Shown piece after piece: positions 27,401 through 41,589 of a stretch of DNA of 64,000 nucleotides (positions are counted from its first letter, which is position 1; each line of letters begins with the position of its first letter). The notes beneath the pieces are model-generated. The model saw nothing but the letters and a program-made list of their open reading frames with translations. It searched no databases and was not told where the DNA came from. Made by a program: the position numbers and the translations under genes. The stretch is from the NCBI GenBank assembly GCA_026315105.1, contig CM048748.1:482015150-482079149 (forward strand), written 5' to 3'. Source of the DNA: Locusta migratoria. Lineage: Eukaryota; Arthropoda; Insecta; Orthoptera; Acrididae.

Positions 27401-30400
27401 TACTTTACTTAAAAAACGCGAATAAAGTGGATTACCATATAGAAACAGCCAAATAAAACATTTTGCCAAAAAAATGAATTTAGGGGCTGTAAGCGTCAAA
27501 AGCAGTGGAAAAACACGATATACGCTAGTTGAAACTAATCTGTAGTGTTGCGACCTGAGCAGCAGTGTGGCCAGGGTGGCCAATGCGGGTCGGTGGTGCA
27601 GCCACCTGATGCTCCCTGGCCCATGGTAACTATATACAACCAAAATCATCTGCTCCTTGAAATTATGACTACTTTACTTAAACAAACGGCGAAAGAATTG
27701 GATTACCATATAGAGACAACAAAATAAAATATTTTCCCAAAAAAAATGAATTTAGGGGCTGTAAGCGTCAAAAGCAGTCAAAACGCGATATACGCTAGTT
27801 GAAACTAATCTGTAGTGTTGCGGACTGAGCAGCAGTGTGGCCAGGGCCGGCCAATGCGGGTCGGTGGTGCAGCACCTGATGCTCCCTGGCCCATGGTAAC
27901 TATATACAACCAAAATCATCTGCTCCTTGAAATTATGACTACTTTACTTAAAAAACCCGAATAAATTGGATTACCATAAAGAAACAGAAAAATAAAACAT
28001 TTTGCCAAAAAAAATGATTTAGGGGCTGTAAGCGTCAAAAGCAGTGAAAACGCGATATACCGCTAGTTGAACTAATCTGTAGTGTTGCGACCTGAGCAGC
28101 AGTGTGGCCAGGGCGGCCAATGCGGATCGGTGGTGCAGCACTTGATGCTCCCTGGCATATGGTAACTATATACAACCAAAATCAACTGCTCCTTGAAATT
28201 ATGACTACTTTACTTAAAAAACGCGAATAAATTGGATTACCTTAAAGATACAGCAAAATAAAACATTTTGCCAAAAAAATGAATTTATGGGCTGTAAGCG
28301 TTCAAAAGCAGTGAAAACGCGAAATACGCTAGTTGAACTAATCTGTAGTGTTGCGACCTGAGCAGCAGTGTGGCCAGGGTGGCCAATGCGGGTCGGTGGT
28401 GCAGCACCTGATGCTCCCTGGCCCATGGTAACTATATACAAACCAAAAATCATCTGCTCCTTGAAATTATGACTACTTTACTTAAACAAACGGCGAATAA
28501 ATTGGATTACCATATAGAAACAACAAAATAAAATATTTTCCCAAAAAAAATGAATTTAGGGGGCTGTAAGCGTCAAAAGCAGTGAAAACGCGATATACGC
28601 TAGTTGAACTAATCTGTAGTGTTGCAGCCTGAGCAGCAGTGTGGCCAGGGTGGCCAATGCGGGTTCGGTGGTGCAGCACCTGATGCTCCCTGGCCCATGG
28701 TAACTATATACAACCAAAATCATCTGCTCCTTGAAATTATGACTACTTTACTTAAACAAACGGCGAAATAAATTGGGATTACCATATAGAAACAACAAAA
28801 TAAAATATTTTCCCAAAAAAAATGAATTTAGGGGCTGTAAGCGTCAAAAGCAGTGAAAACGCGATATACGCTAATTGAACTAATCTGTAGTGTTGCAAGC
28901 CTGAGCAGCAGTGTGGCCAGGGTGGCCAATGCGGGGTCGGTGGTGCAGCACCTGATGCTCCCTGGCCCATGGTAACTATATACAACCCAAAATCATCTGC
29001 TCCTTGAAATTATGACTACTTTACTTAAAAACGCGAATAAATTGGATTACCATATAGAAACAACAAAATAAAATATTTTCCCAAAAAAAATGAATTTAGG
29101 GGCTGTAAGCGTCAAAAGCAGTGAAAACGCGTTATACGCTAGTTGAACTAATCTGTAGTATTGCGACCTGAGCAGCATTGTGGCCAGGGCGGCCAGTGCG
29201 GGTCGGTGGTGCAGTACCTGATGCTCCCTGGCCCATGGTAACTATATACAACCAAAATCATTTGCTCCTTGAAATTATGACTACTTTACTTAAACAAACG
29301 GCGAATAAATTGGATTACCATATAGAAACAACAAAAATAAAAATATTTTCCCAAAAAAAAATGAATTTAGGGGCTGTAAGCGTCAAAAGCAGTGAAAACG
29401 CGATATACGCTAGTTGAACTAATCTGTAGTGTTGCAGCCTGAGCAGCAGTGTGGCCAGGGTGGCCAATGCGGGTCGGTGGTGCAGCACCTGATGCTCCCT
29501 GGCCCATGGTAAACTATATACAACCAAAATCATCTGCACCTTGAAATTATGACTACTTTACTTAAACAAACGGCGAATAAATTGGATTACCATATAGAAA
29601 CAACAAAAATAAAATATTTTCCCAAAAAAAATGAATTTAGGGGCTGTAAGCGTCAAAAGCAGTGAAAACGCGTTATACGCTAGTTGAACTAATCTGTAGT
29701 GTTGCGGCCTGAGCAGCAGTGTGGCCAGGGCGGCCAATGCGGATCGGTGGTGCAGCACTTGATGCTCCCTGGCCCATGGTAACTATATACAACCAAAATC
29801 ATCTGCTCTTGAAATTATGACTACTTTACTTAAACAAACGGCGAATAAATTGGATTACCATATAGAAACAACAAAATAAAATATTTTCCCAAAAAAAAAT
29901 GAATTTAGGGGCTGTAAGCGTCAAAAGCAGTGGAAAACGCGTTATACGCTAGTTGAACTAATCTGTAGTGTTGCGACCTGAGCAGCATTGTGGCCAGGGC
30001 GGCCAGTGCGGGTCGGTGGTGCAGTACCTGATGCTCCCTGGCCCATGGTAACTATATACAACCAAAAATCATTTGCTCCTTGAAATTATGACTACTTTAC
30101 TTAAACAAACGGCGAATAAATTGGATTACCATATAGAAACAACAAAATAAAATATTTTCCCAAATAATGAATTTAGGGGGCTGTAAGCGTCAAAAGCAGT
30201 GAAAACGCGTTATACGCTAGTTGAACTAATCTGTAGTGTTGCGACCTGAGCAGCATTGTGGCCAGGGCGGCCAGTGCGGGTCGGTGGTGCAGTACCTGAT
30301 GCTCCCTGGCCCATGGTAACTATATACAACCAAAATCATCTGCTCCTTGAAATTATGACTACTTTACTTAAACAAACGGCGAATAAATTGGTATTACCAT

Positions 30401-33400
30401 ATAGAAACAACAAAATAAAATATTTTCCCAAAAAAAATGAATTTAGGGGCTGTAAGCGTCAAAAGCAGATGAAAACGCGATATACGCTAGTTGAACTAAT
30501 CTGTAGTGTTGCAGCGCTGAGCAGCAGTGTGGCCAGGGTGGCCAATGCGGGTCGGTGGTGCAGCACCTGATGCTCCCTGGCCCATGGTAACTATATACAA
30601 CCAAAATCATCTGCTCCTTGAAATTATGACTACTTTACTTAAACAAACGGCGAATAAATTGGATTACCATATAGAAACAACAAAATAAAATATTTTCCCA
30701 AAAAAAAATGAATTTAGGGGCTGTAAGCGTTAAAAGCAGTGAAAACGCGTTATACGCTAGTTGAACTAATCTGTAGTGTTGCGACCTGAGCAGCATTGTG
30801 GCCAGGGCGGCCAGTGCGGGTCGGTGGTGCAGTACCTGATGCTCCCTGGCCCATGGTAACTATATACAACCAAAATCATCTGCTCCTGTGAAATTATGAC
30901 TACTTTACTTAAACAAACGGCGAATAAATTGGATTTTACCATATAGAAACAACAAAATAAAATATTTTTCCCAAAAAAAATGAATTTAGGGGGCTGTAAG
31001 CGTCAAAAGCAGTGAAAACGCGTTATACGCTAGTTGAACTAATCTGTAGTGTTGCGGCCTGAGCAGCAGTGTGGCCAGGGCGGCCAATGCGGATCGGTGG
31101 TGCAGCACTTGATGCTCCCTGGCCCATGGTAACTATATACAACCAAAATCATCTGCTCCTTGAAATTATGACTACTTTACTTAAAAAACGCGAATAAATT
31201 GGATTACCATAAAGATAAAGCAAAATAAAACATTTTGTCAAAAAAATGAATTTAGGGGCTGTAAGCGTCAAAAGCAGTGAAAACGCGATATACGCTAGTT
31301 GAACTAATCTGTAGTGTTGCGACCTGAGCAGCAGTGTGGCCAGGGTGGCCAATGCGGGTCGGTGGTGCAGCACCTGATGCTCCCTGGCCCATGGTAACTA
31401 TATACAACCAAAATCATCTGCTCCTTGAAATTATGACTACTTTACTTAAACAAACGGCGAATAAATTGGGATTACCATATAGAAACAACAAAATAAAATA
31501 TTTTCCCAAAAAAAATGAATTTAGGGGCTGTAAGCGTCAAAAGCAGTGAAAACGCGATATACGCTAGTTGAACTAATCTGTAGTGTTGCAGCCTGAGCAG
31601 CAGTGTGGCCAGGGTGGCCAATGCGGGTCGGTGGTGCAGCACCCTGATGCTCCCTGGCCCATGGTAACTATATACAACCAAAATCATCTGCACCTTGAAA
31701 TTATGACTACTTTACTTAACAAACGGCGAATAAATTGGATTACCATATAGAAACAACAAAATAAAATATTTTCCCAAAAAAAATGAATTTAGGGGGCTGT
31801 AAGCGTCAAAAGCAGTGAAAACGCGATATACGCTAGTTGAACTAATCTGTAGTGTTGCAGCCTGAGCAGCAGTGTGGCCAGGGTGGCCAATGCGGGTCGG
31901 TGGTGCAGCACCTGATGCTCCCTGGGCCCATGGTAACTATATACAACCAAAATCATCTGCTCCTTGAAATTATGACTACTTTACTTAAACAAACGGCGAA
32001 TAAATTGGATTACCATATAGAAACAACAAAATAAAATATTTTCCCAAAAAAAATGAATTTAGGGGCTGTAAGCGTCAAAGCAGTGAAAACGCGATATACG
32101 CTAGTTGAACTAATCTGTAGTGTTGCAGCCTGAGCAGCAGTGTGGCCAGGGTGGCCAATGCGGGTCGGTGGTGCAGCACCTGATGCTCCCCTGGCCCATG
32201 GTAACTATATACAACCAAAATCATTCTGCTCCTTGAAAATATGACTACTTTACTTAAACAAACGGCGAATAAATTGGATTACCATATAGAAACAACAAAA
32301 TAAAATATTTTCCCAAAAAAAATGAATTTAGGGGCTGTAAGCGTCAAAAGCAGTGAAAACGCGTTATACGCTAGTTGAACTAATCTGTAGTATTGCGACC
32401 TGAGCAGCATTGTGGCCAGGGCGGCCAGTGCGGGTCGGTGGTGCAGTACCTGATGCTCCCTGGCCCATGGTAACTATATACAACCAAAATCATTTGCTCC
32501 TTGAAATTATGACTACTTTACTTAAAACAAACTGCGAATAAATTGGATTACCATATAGAAACAACAAAATAAAATATTTTCCCAAAAAAAAATGAATTTA
32601 GGGGCTGTAAGCGTCAAAAGCAGTGGAAAACGCGTTTATACGCTAGTTGAACTAATCTGTAGTGTTGCGGCCTGAGCAGCAGTGTGGCCAGGGCGGCCAA
32701 TGCGGATCGGTGGTGCAGCACTTGATGCTCCCCTGGCCCATGGTAACTATATACAACCAAAATCATCTGCTCCTTGAAATTATGACTACTTTACTTAAAA
32801 AACGCGATAAATTGGATTACCATAAAGATAAAGCAAAATAAAACATTTTGCCAAAAAAAAAAAAATGTAGGGGCTGGTAAGCGTCAAAGCAATGAAAACG
32901 CGATATACGCTAGTTGAACTAATCTGTAGTGTTGCGACCTGAGCAGCAGTGTGGCCAGGGTGGCCAATGCGGGGTCGGTGGGTGCAGGCACCTGATGCTC
33001 CCTGGCCCATGGTAACTATATACAACCAAAATCATCTGCACCTTGAAATTATGACTACTTTACTTAAACAAACGGCGAATAAATTGGATTACCATATAGA
33101 AACAACAAAATAAAATATTATCCCAAAAAAATGAATTTAGGGGCTGTAAGCGTCAAAAGCAGTGAAAACGCGATATACGCTAGTTGAACTAATCTGTAGT
33201 GTTGCAGCCTGAGCAGCAGTGTGGGCCAGGGTGGCCATGCGGGTCGGTGGTGCAGCACCTGATGCTCCCTGGCCCATGGTAACTATATACAACCAAAATC
33301 ATCTGCACCTTGAAATTATGACTACTTTACTTAAACAAACGGCGAATAAATTGGATTACCATATAGAAACAACAAAATAAAAATATTTTCCCAAAAAAAA

Positions 33401-34100
33401 TGAATTTAGGGGCTGGTAAGCGCCAAAGCAGTGAAAACGCGTTATACGCTAGTTGAACTAATCTGTAGTGTTGCGGCCTGAGCAGCAGTGTGGCCATGGC
33501 GGCCAATGCGGATCGGTGGTGCAGCACTTGATGCTCCCTGGCCCATGGTAACTATATACAACCAAATCATCTGCTCCTTGAAATTATGACTACTTTACTT
33601 AAAAAACGCGAATAAATTGGATTACCATAAAGATAAAGCAAAATAAAACATTTTGCCAAAAAAATGAATTTAGGGGCTGTAAGCGTCAAAGCAGTGAAAA
33701 CGCGATATACGCTAGTTGAACTAATCTGTAGTGTTGCGACCTGAGCAGCAGTGTGGCCAGAGTAGCCAATGCGGGTCGGTGGTGCAGCACCTGATGCTCC
33801 CTGGCCCATGGTAACTATATACAACCAAAATCATCTGCTCCTTGAAATTATGACTACTTTACTTAAACAAACGGCGAATAAATTGGATTACCATATAGAA
33901 ACAACAAAATAAAATATTTTCCCAAAAAAAATGAATTTAGGGGCTGTAAGGCGTCAAAAGCAGTGAAAACGCGATATACGCTAGTTGAACTAATCTGTAG
34001 TGTTGCAGCCTGAGCAGCAGTGTGGCCAGGGGTGGCCAATGCGGGTCGGTGGTGCAGCACCTGATGCCTCCCTGGCCCATGGTAACTATATACAACCAAA
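21484..34100. other. Indel-rich, probably poorly polished part of SatB
   Basis: Here almost every monomer carries one-base insertions in runs or beside them: GGGGGCTGTAAGC for GGGGCTGTAAGC, CTGGGCCCATGG for CTGGCCCATGG, GTAAACTATATA near 29510, AACTAATTCTGTAG near 23500, CCAGGGGTGGCC near 34026 and GTAAGGCGTC near 33948. From about 34.1 kb onward the same monomer types are mostly clean, with only sporadic extra bases. Random one-base length errors confined to the side next to the gap fit uncorrected long-read consensus better than biology. Monomer counts and variants here should be treated with caution. Confidence 0.7.
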
Positions 34101-34384
34101 ATCATCTGCACCTTGAAATTATGACTACTTTACTTAAACAAACGGCGAATAAATTGGATTACCATATAGAAACAACAAAATAAAATATTTTCCCAAAAAA
34201 AATGAATTTAGGGGCTGTAAGCGTCAAAAGCAGTGAAAACGCGATATACGCTAGTTGAACTAATCTGTAGTGTTGCAGCCTGAGCAGCAGTGTGGCCAGG
34301 GTGGCCAATGCGGGTCGGTGGTGCAGCACCTGATGCTCCCTGGCCCATGGTAACTATATACAACCAAAATCATCTGCTCCTTGA

Positions 34385-35460
34385 AATTATGACTGCTTTA
34401 CTTAAACAAACGGCGAATAAATTGGATTACCATATAGAAACAACAAAATAAAATATTTTCCCAAAAAAAATGAATTTAGGGGCTGTAAGCGTCAAAAGCA
34501 GTGAAAACGCGTTATACGCTAGTTGAACTAATCTGTAGTGTTGCAGCCTGAGCAGCAGTGTGGCCAGGGCGGCCAATGCGGGTCGGTGGTGCAGCACCTG
34601 ATGCTCCCTGGCCCATGGTAACTATATACAACCAAAATCATCTGCTCCTTGAAATTATGACTACTTTACTTAAAAAACGCGAATAAATTGGATTACCATA
34701 TAGAAACAGCAAAATAAAAAAATTTTCCAAAAAAATGAATTTAGGGGCTGTAAGCGTCAAAAGCAGTGAAAACGCGATATACGCTAGTTGAACTAATCTG
34801 TAGTGTTGCGACCTGAGCAGCAGTGTGGCCAGGGTGGCCAATGCGGTTCGGTGGTGCAGCACCTGATGCTCCCTGGCCCATGGTAACTATATACAACCAA
34901 AATCATCTGCTCCTTGAAATTATGACTACTTTACTTAAACAAACGGCGAATAAATTGCATTACCATATAGAAACAGCAAAATAAAACATTTTGCAAAAAA
35001 AAAAAATGAATTTAGAGGCTGTAAGCGTCAAAAGCAATGAAAACGCGATATACGCTAGTTGAACTAATCTGTAGTGTTGCGGCCTGAGCAGCAGTGTGGC
35101 CAGGGCGGCCAATGCGGGTCGGTGGTGCAGCACCTGATGCTCCCTGGCCCATGGTAACTATATACAACCAAAATCATCTGCTCCTTGAAATTATGACTAC
35201 TTTACTTAAACAAACGGCGAATAAATTGGATTACCATATAGAAACAACAAAATAAAATATTTTCCCAAAAAAATGAATTTAGGGGCTGTAAGCGTCAAAA
35301 GCAGTGAAAACGCAATATACGCTAGTTGAACTAATCTGTAGTGTTGCGACCTGAGGAGCAGTGTGGCCAGGGCGGCCAATGCGCGTCGGTGGTGCAGCAC
35401 CTGATGCTCCCTGGCCCATGGTAACTATATACAACCAAAATCATCTGCTCCTTGAAATTA
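34385..35460 (-). repeat. SatB block shared with 40.54-41.61 kb (four monomers, offset 6154 bp)
   Basis: The rare GACTGCTTTAC variant at 34391 and the ATGCGGTTCGG variant at 34841 recur at 40545 and 40995, both exactly 6154 bp downstream (23 monomers). Other private features in the block, such as AAAAAAATTTTCC near 34716 and GTCAAAAGCAATG near 35030, also recur. The copies are separated by unrelated monomer orders, so this is a dispersed intra-array copy rather than a simple tandem repeat. Confidence 0.78.
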
Positions 35461-36369
35461 TGACTACTTTACTTAAAAAACGCGAATAAATTGGATTACC
35501 ATATAGAAACAGCCAAATAAAACATTTTGCCAAAAAAATGAATTTAGGGGCTGTAAGCGTCAAAAGCAGTGAAAACGCGATATACGCTAGTTGAACTAAT
35601 CTGTAGTGTTGCGACCTGAGCAGCAGTGTGGCCAGGGTGGCCAATGCGGGTCGGTGGTGCAGCACCTGATGCTCCCTGGCCCATGGTAACTATATACAAC
35701 CAAAATCATCAGCTCCTTGAAATTATGACTACTTTACTTAAACAAACGGCGAATAAATTGGATTACCATATAGAAACAACAAAATAAAATATTTTCCCAA
35801 AAAAAATGAATTTAGGGGCTGTAAGCGTCAAAAGCAGTGAAAACGCGATATACGCTAGTTGAACTAATCTGTAGTGTTGCAGCCTGAGCAGCAGTGTGGC
35901 CAGGGTGGCCAATGCGGGTCGGTGGTGCAGCACCTGATGCTCCCTGGCCCATGGTAACTATATACAACCAAAATCATCTGCTCCTTGAAATTATGACTAC
36001 TTTACTTAAACAAACGGCGAATAAATTGGATTACCATATAGAAACAACAAAATAAAATATTTTCCCAAAAAAAATGAATTTAGGGGCTGTAAGCGTCAAA
36101 AGCAGTGAAAACGCGATATACGCTAGTTGAACTAATCTGTAGTGTTGCAGCCTGAGCAGCAGTGTGGCCAGGGTGGCCAATGCGGGTCGGTGGTGCAGCA
36201 CTTGATGCTCCCTGGCCCATGGTAACTATATACAACCAAAATCATCTGCTCCTTGAAATTATGACTACTTTACTTAAACAAACGGCGAATAAATTGGATT
36301 ACCATATAGAAACAACAAAATAAAATATTTTCCCAAAAAAAATGAATTTAGGGGCTGTAAGCGTCAAAA

Positions 36370-36455
36370 GCAGTGAAAACGCGTTATACGCTAGTTGAAC
36401 TAATCTGTAGTATTGCGACCTGAGCAGCATTGTGGCCAGGGCGGCCAGTGCGGGT
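36370..36455 (-). repeat. Representative SatB-specific block (about 85 bp, absent from SatA)
   Basis: This marks, in one clean monomer, the segment that separates SatB from SatA. On the minus strand it lies between CACCG and TTTTGACGC, which are adjacent in SatA as CACCGGTTTTGACAC. It contains the near-perfect dyad TGGCCA-N3-TGGCCA (here with GGCCAGGGCGGCC), runs of CTGCTGCTCAGG type, and CTAGCGTATA. It is present in essentially every SatB monomer and in none of SatA. Whether it was gained by SatB or lost by SatA cannot be decided from two families alone. Confidence 0.85.
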
Positions 36456-37022
36456 GGGTGGTGCAGTACCTGATGCTCCCTGGCCCATGGTAACTATATA
36501 CAACCAAAATCATTTGCTCCTTGAAATTATGACTACTTTACTTAAACAAACGGCGAATAAATTGGATTACCATATAGAAACAACAAAATAAAATATTTTC
36601 CCAAAAAAATGAATTTAGGGGCTGTAAGCGTCAAAAGCAGTGAAAACGCGATATACGCTAGTTGAACTAATCTGTAGTGTTGCAGCCTGAGCAGCAGTGT
36701 GGCCAGGGTGGCCAATGCGGGTCGGTGGTGCAGCACCTGATGCTCCCTGGCCCATGGTAACTATATACAACCAAAATCATCTGCACCTTGAAATTATGAC
36801 TACTTTACTTAAAAAACGCGAATAAATTGGATTACCATATAGAAACAGCAAAATAAAAAATTTTTCCAAAAAAATGAATTTAGGGGCTGTAAGCGTCAAA
36901 AGCAGTGAAAACGCGATATACGCTAGTTGAACTAATCTGTAGTGTTGCGACCTGAGCAGCAGTGTGGCCAGGGTGGCCAATGCGGGTCGGTGGTGCAGCA
37001 CCTGATGCTAGCTGGCCCATGG

Positions 37023-38390
37023 TAACTATATACAACCAAAATCATCTGCTCCTTGAAATTATGACTACTTTACTTAAACAAACGGCGAATAAATTGCATT
37101 ACCATATAGAAACAGCAAAATAAAACATTTTGCAAAAAAAAAAAAAATGAATTTAGAGGCTGTAAGCGTCAAAAGCAGTGAAAACGCGATATACGCTAGT
37201 TGAACTAATCTGTAGTGTTGCGGCCTGAGCAGCAGTGTGGCCAGGGCGGCCAATGCGGGTCGGTGGTGCAGCACCTGATGCTCCCTGGCCCATGGTAACT
37301 ATATACAACCAAAATCATCTGCTCCTTGAAATTATGACTACTTTACTTAAACAAACGGCGAATAAATTGGATTACCATATAGAAACAACAAAATAAAATA
37401 TTTTCCCAAAAAAATGAATTTAGGGGCTGTAAGCGTCAAAAGCAGTGAAAACGCAATATACGCTAGTTGAACTAATCTGTAGTGTTGCGACCTGAGGAGC
37501 AGTGTGGCCAGGGCGGCCAATGCGGGTCGATGGTGCAGCACCTGATGCTCCCTGGCCCATGGTAACTATATACAACCAAAATCATCTGCTCCTTGAAATT
37601 ATGACTACTTTACTTAAACAAACGGCGAAAGAATTGGATTACCATATAGAGACAACAAAATAAAATATTTTCCCAAAAAAAAATGAATTTAGGGGCAGTA
37701 AGCGTCAAAAGCAGTCAAAACGCGATATACGCTAGTTGAACTAATCTGTAGTGTTGCGGCCTGAGCAGCAGTGTGGCCAGGCCGGCCAATGCGGGTCGGT
37801 GGTGCAGCACCTGATGCTCCCTGGCCCATGGTAACTATATACAACCAAAATCATCTGCTCCTTGAAATTATGACTACTTTACTTAAAAAACCCGAATAAA
37901 TTGGATTACCATAAAGAAACAGAAAAATAAAACATTTTGCCAAAAAAATGAATTTAGGGGCTGTAAGCGTCAAAAGCAGTGAAAACGCGATATACGCTAG
38001 TTGAACTAATCTGTAGTGTTGCGACCTGAGCAGCAGTGTGGCCAGGGCGGCCAATGCGGATCGGTGGTGCAGCACTTGATGCTCCCTGGCATATGGTAAC
38101 TATATACAACCAAAATCAACTGCTCCTTGAAATTATGACTACTTTACTTAAAAAACGCGAATAAATTGGATTACCATAAAGATACAGCAAAATAAAACAT
38201 TTTGCCAAAAAAATGAATTTAGGGGCTGTAAGCGTCAAAGCAGTGAAAACGCGATATACGCTAGTTGAACTAATCTGTAGTGTTGCGACCTGAGCAGCAG
38301 TGTGGCCAGGGTGGCCAATGCGGGTCGGTGGTGCAGCACCTGATGCTCCCTGGCCCATGGTAACTATATACAACCAAAATCATCTGCTCC
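37023..38390 (-). repeat. SatB composite five-monomer cassette (clean copy)
   Basis: Five consecutive monomers with distinctive private variants: one with AAATTGCATTACC and a long A run; one with GCAATATACG and CTGAGGAGCAG; one with GGCGAAAGAATTGG, GAGACAAC and GGCCGGCC; one with AAAACCCGAATAAA; and one with AAAACGCGAATAAA and AAAGATACAGC, entered through the rare CTGGCATATGG variant (38085). The same succession, with one or more extra monomers, occurs at about 26.8-28.5 kb (including CTGGCATATGG near 28153) and again, expanded, at 22.8-24.9 kb. Confidence 0.72.
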
Positions 38391-38639
38391 TTGAAATTAT
38401 GACTACTTTACTTAAACAAACGGCGAATAAATTGGATTACCATATAGAAACAACAAAATAAAATATTTTCCCAAAAAAAATGAATTTAGGGGCTGTAAGC
38501 GTCAAAAGCAGTGAAAACGCGATATACGCTAGTTGAACTAATCTGTAGTGTTGCAGCCTGAGCAGCAGTGTGGCCAGGTTGGCCAATGCGGGTCGGTGGT
38601 GCAGCACCTGATGCTCCCTCTCCCATGGTAACTATATAC

Positions 38640-40260
38640 AACCAAAATCATCTGCTCCTTGAAATTATGACTACTTTACTTAAACAAACGGCGAATAAAT
38701 TGGATTACCATATAGAAACAACAAAATAAAATATTTTCCCAAAAAAAATGAATTTAGGGGCTGTAAGCGTCAAAAGCAGTGAAAACGCGTTATACGCTAG
38801 TTTGAACTAATCTGTAGTATTGCGACCTGAGCAGCATTGTGGCCAGGGCGGCCAGTGCGGGTCGGTGGTGCAGTACCTGATGCTCCCTGGCCCATGGTAA
38901 CAATATACAACCAAAATCATTTGCTCCTTGAAATTATGACTACTTTACTTAAACAAACGGCGAATAAATTGGATTACCATATAGAAACAACAAAATAAAA
39001 TATTTTCCCAAAAAAAATGAATTTAGGGGCTGTGAGCGTCAAAAGCAGTGAAAACGCGATATACGCTAGTTGAATTAATCTGTAGTGTTGCAGCCTGAGC
39101 AGCAGTGTGGCCAGGGTGGCCAATGCGGGTCGGTGGTGCAGCACCTGATGCTCCCTGGCCCATGGTAACTATATACAACCAAAATCATCTGCACCTTGAA
39201 ATTATGACTACTTTACTTAAACAAACGGCGAATAAATTGGATTACCATATAGAAACAACAAAATAAAATATTTTCCCAAAAAAAATGAATTTAGGGGCTG
39301 TAAGCGTCAAAAGCAGTGAAAACGCGTTATACGCTAGTTGAACTAATCTGTAGTGTTGCGGCCTGAGCAGCAGTGTGGCCAGGGCGGCCAATGCGGGTCG
39401 GTGGTGCAGCACCTGATGCTCCCTTGCCCATGGTAACTATATACAACCAAAATCATCTGCTCCTTGAAATTATGACTACTTTACTTAAAAAAACGCGAAT
39501 AAATTGGATTACCATATAGAAACAGCAAAATAAAAAATTTTTCCAAAAAAATGAATTTAGGGGCTGTAAGCGTCAAAAGCAGTGAAAACGCGATATACGC
39601 TAGTTGAACTAATCTGTAGTGTTGCGACCTGAGCAGCAGTGTGGCCAGGGTGGCCAATGCGGGTCGGTGGTGCAGCACCTGATGCTCCCTGGCCCATGGG
39701 TAACTATATACAACCAAAATCATCTGCTCCTTGAAATTATGACTACTTTACTTAAACAAACGGCGAATAAATTGCATTACCATATAGAAACAGCAAAATA
39801 AAACATTTTGCAAAAAAAAATTGAATTTAGAGGCTGTAAGCGTCAAAAGCAGTGAAAACGCGATATACGCTAGTTGAACTAATCCGTAGTGTTGCGGCCT
39901 GAGCAGCAGTGTGGCCAGGGCGGCCAATGCGGGTCGGTGGTGCAGCACCTGATGCTCCCTGGCCCATGGTAACTATATACAACCAAAATCATCTGCTCCT
40001 TGAAATTATGACTACTTTACTTAAACAAACGGCGAATAAATTGGATTACCATATAGAAACAACAAAATAAAATATTTTCCCAAAAAATGAATTTAGGGGC
40101 TGTAAGCGTCAAAAGCAGTGAAAACGCAATATACGCTAGTTGAACTAATCTGTTGTGTTGCGACCTGAGGAGCAGTGTGGCCAGGGCGGCCAATGCGCGT
40201 CGGTGGTGCAGCACCTGATGCTCCCTGGCCCATGGTAACTATATACAACCAAAATCATCT
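38640..40260 (-). repeat. SatB six-monomer block, first copy (offset 2946 bp)
   Basis: Private variants GTAACAATATAC (38898), CTGTGAGCG (39030), CCCTTGCCCATGG (39421) and AATCCGTAGTG (39881) recur at the same spacing 2945-2946 bp downstream, i.e. 11 monomers. The shared stretch is about 1.6 kb (six monomers). The five monomers between the copies do not continue the match but resemble 34.4-35.5 kb, giving a mosaic. Confidence 0.82.
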
Positions 40261-41589
40261 GCTCCTTGAAATTATGACTGCTTTACTTAAACAAACGGCG
40301 AATAAATTGGATTACCATATAGAAACAACAAAATAAAATATTTTCCCAAAAAAAATGAATTTAGGGGCTGTAAGCGTCAAAAGCAGTGGAAAACGCGATA
40401 TACGCTAGTTGAACTAATCTGTAGTGTTGCAGCCTGAGCAGCAGTGTGGCCAGGGTGGCCAATGCGGGTCGGTGGTGCAGCACCTGATGCTCCCTGGCCC
40501 ATGGTAACTATATACAACCAAAATCATCTGCTCCTTGAAATTATGACTGCTTTACTTAAACAAACGGCGAATAAATTGGATTACCATATAGAAACAACAA
40601 AATAAAATATTTTCCCAAAAAAAATGAATTTAGGGGCTGTAAGCGTCAAAAGCAGTGAAAACGCGTTATACGCTAGTTGAACTAATCTGTAGTGTTGCAG
40701 CCTGAGCAGCAGTGTGGCCAGGGCGGCCAATGCGGGTCGGTGGTGCAGCACCTGATGCTCCCTGGCCCATGGTAACTATATACAACCAAAATCATCTGCT
40801 CCTTGAAATTATGACTACTTTACTTAAAAAACGCGAATAAATTGGATTACCATATAGAAACAGCAAAATAAAAAAATTTTCCAAAAAAATGAATTTAGGG
40901 GCTGTAAGCGTCAAAAGCAGTGAAAACGCGATATACGCTAGTTGAACTAATCTGTAGTGTTGCGACCTGAGCAGCAGTGTGGCCAGGGTGGCCAATGCGG
41001 TTCGGTGGTGCAGCACCTGATGCTCCCCTGGCCCATGGTAACTATATACAACCAAAATCATCTGCTCCTTGAAATTATGACTACTTTACTTAAACAAACG
41101 GCGAATAAATTGCATTACCATATAGAACAGCAAAATAAAACATTTTGCAAAAAAAAAAAATGAATTTAGAGGCTGTAAGCGTCAAAAGCAATGAAAACGC
41201 GATATACGCTAGTTGAACTAATCTGTAGTGTTGCGGCCTGAGCAGCAGTGTGGCCAGGGCGGCCAATGCGGGTCGGTGGTGCAGCACCTGATGCTCCCTG
41301 GCCCATGGTAACTATATACAACCAAAATCATCTGCTCCTTGAAATTATGACTACTTTACTTAAACAAACGGCGAATAAATTGGATTACCATATAGAAACA
41401 ACAAAATAAAATATTTTCCCAAAAAAATGAATTTAGGGGCTGTAAGCGTCAAAAGCAGTGAAAACGCAATATACGCTAGTTGAACTAATCTGTAGTGTTG
41501 CGACCTGAGGAGCAGTGTGGCCAGGGCGGCCAATGCGCGTCGGTGGTGCAGCACCTGATGCTCCCTGGCCCATGGTAACTATATACAAC

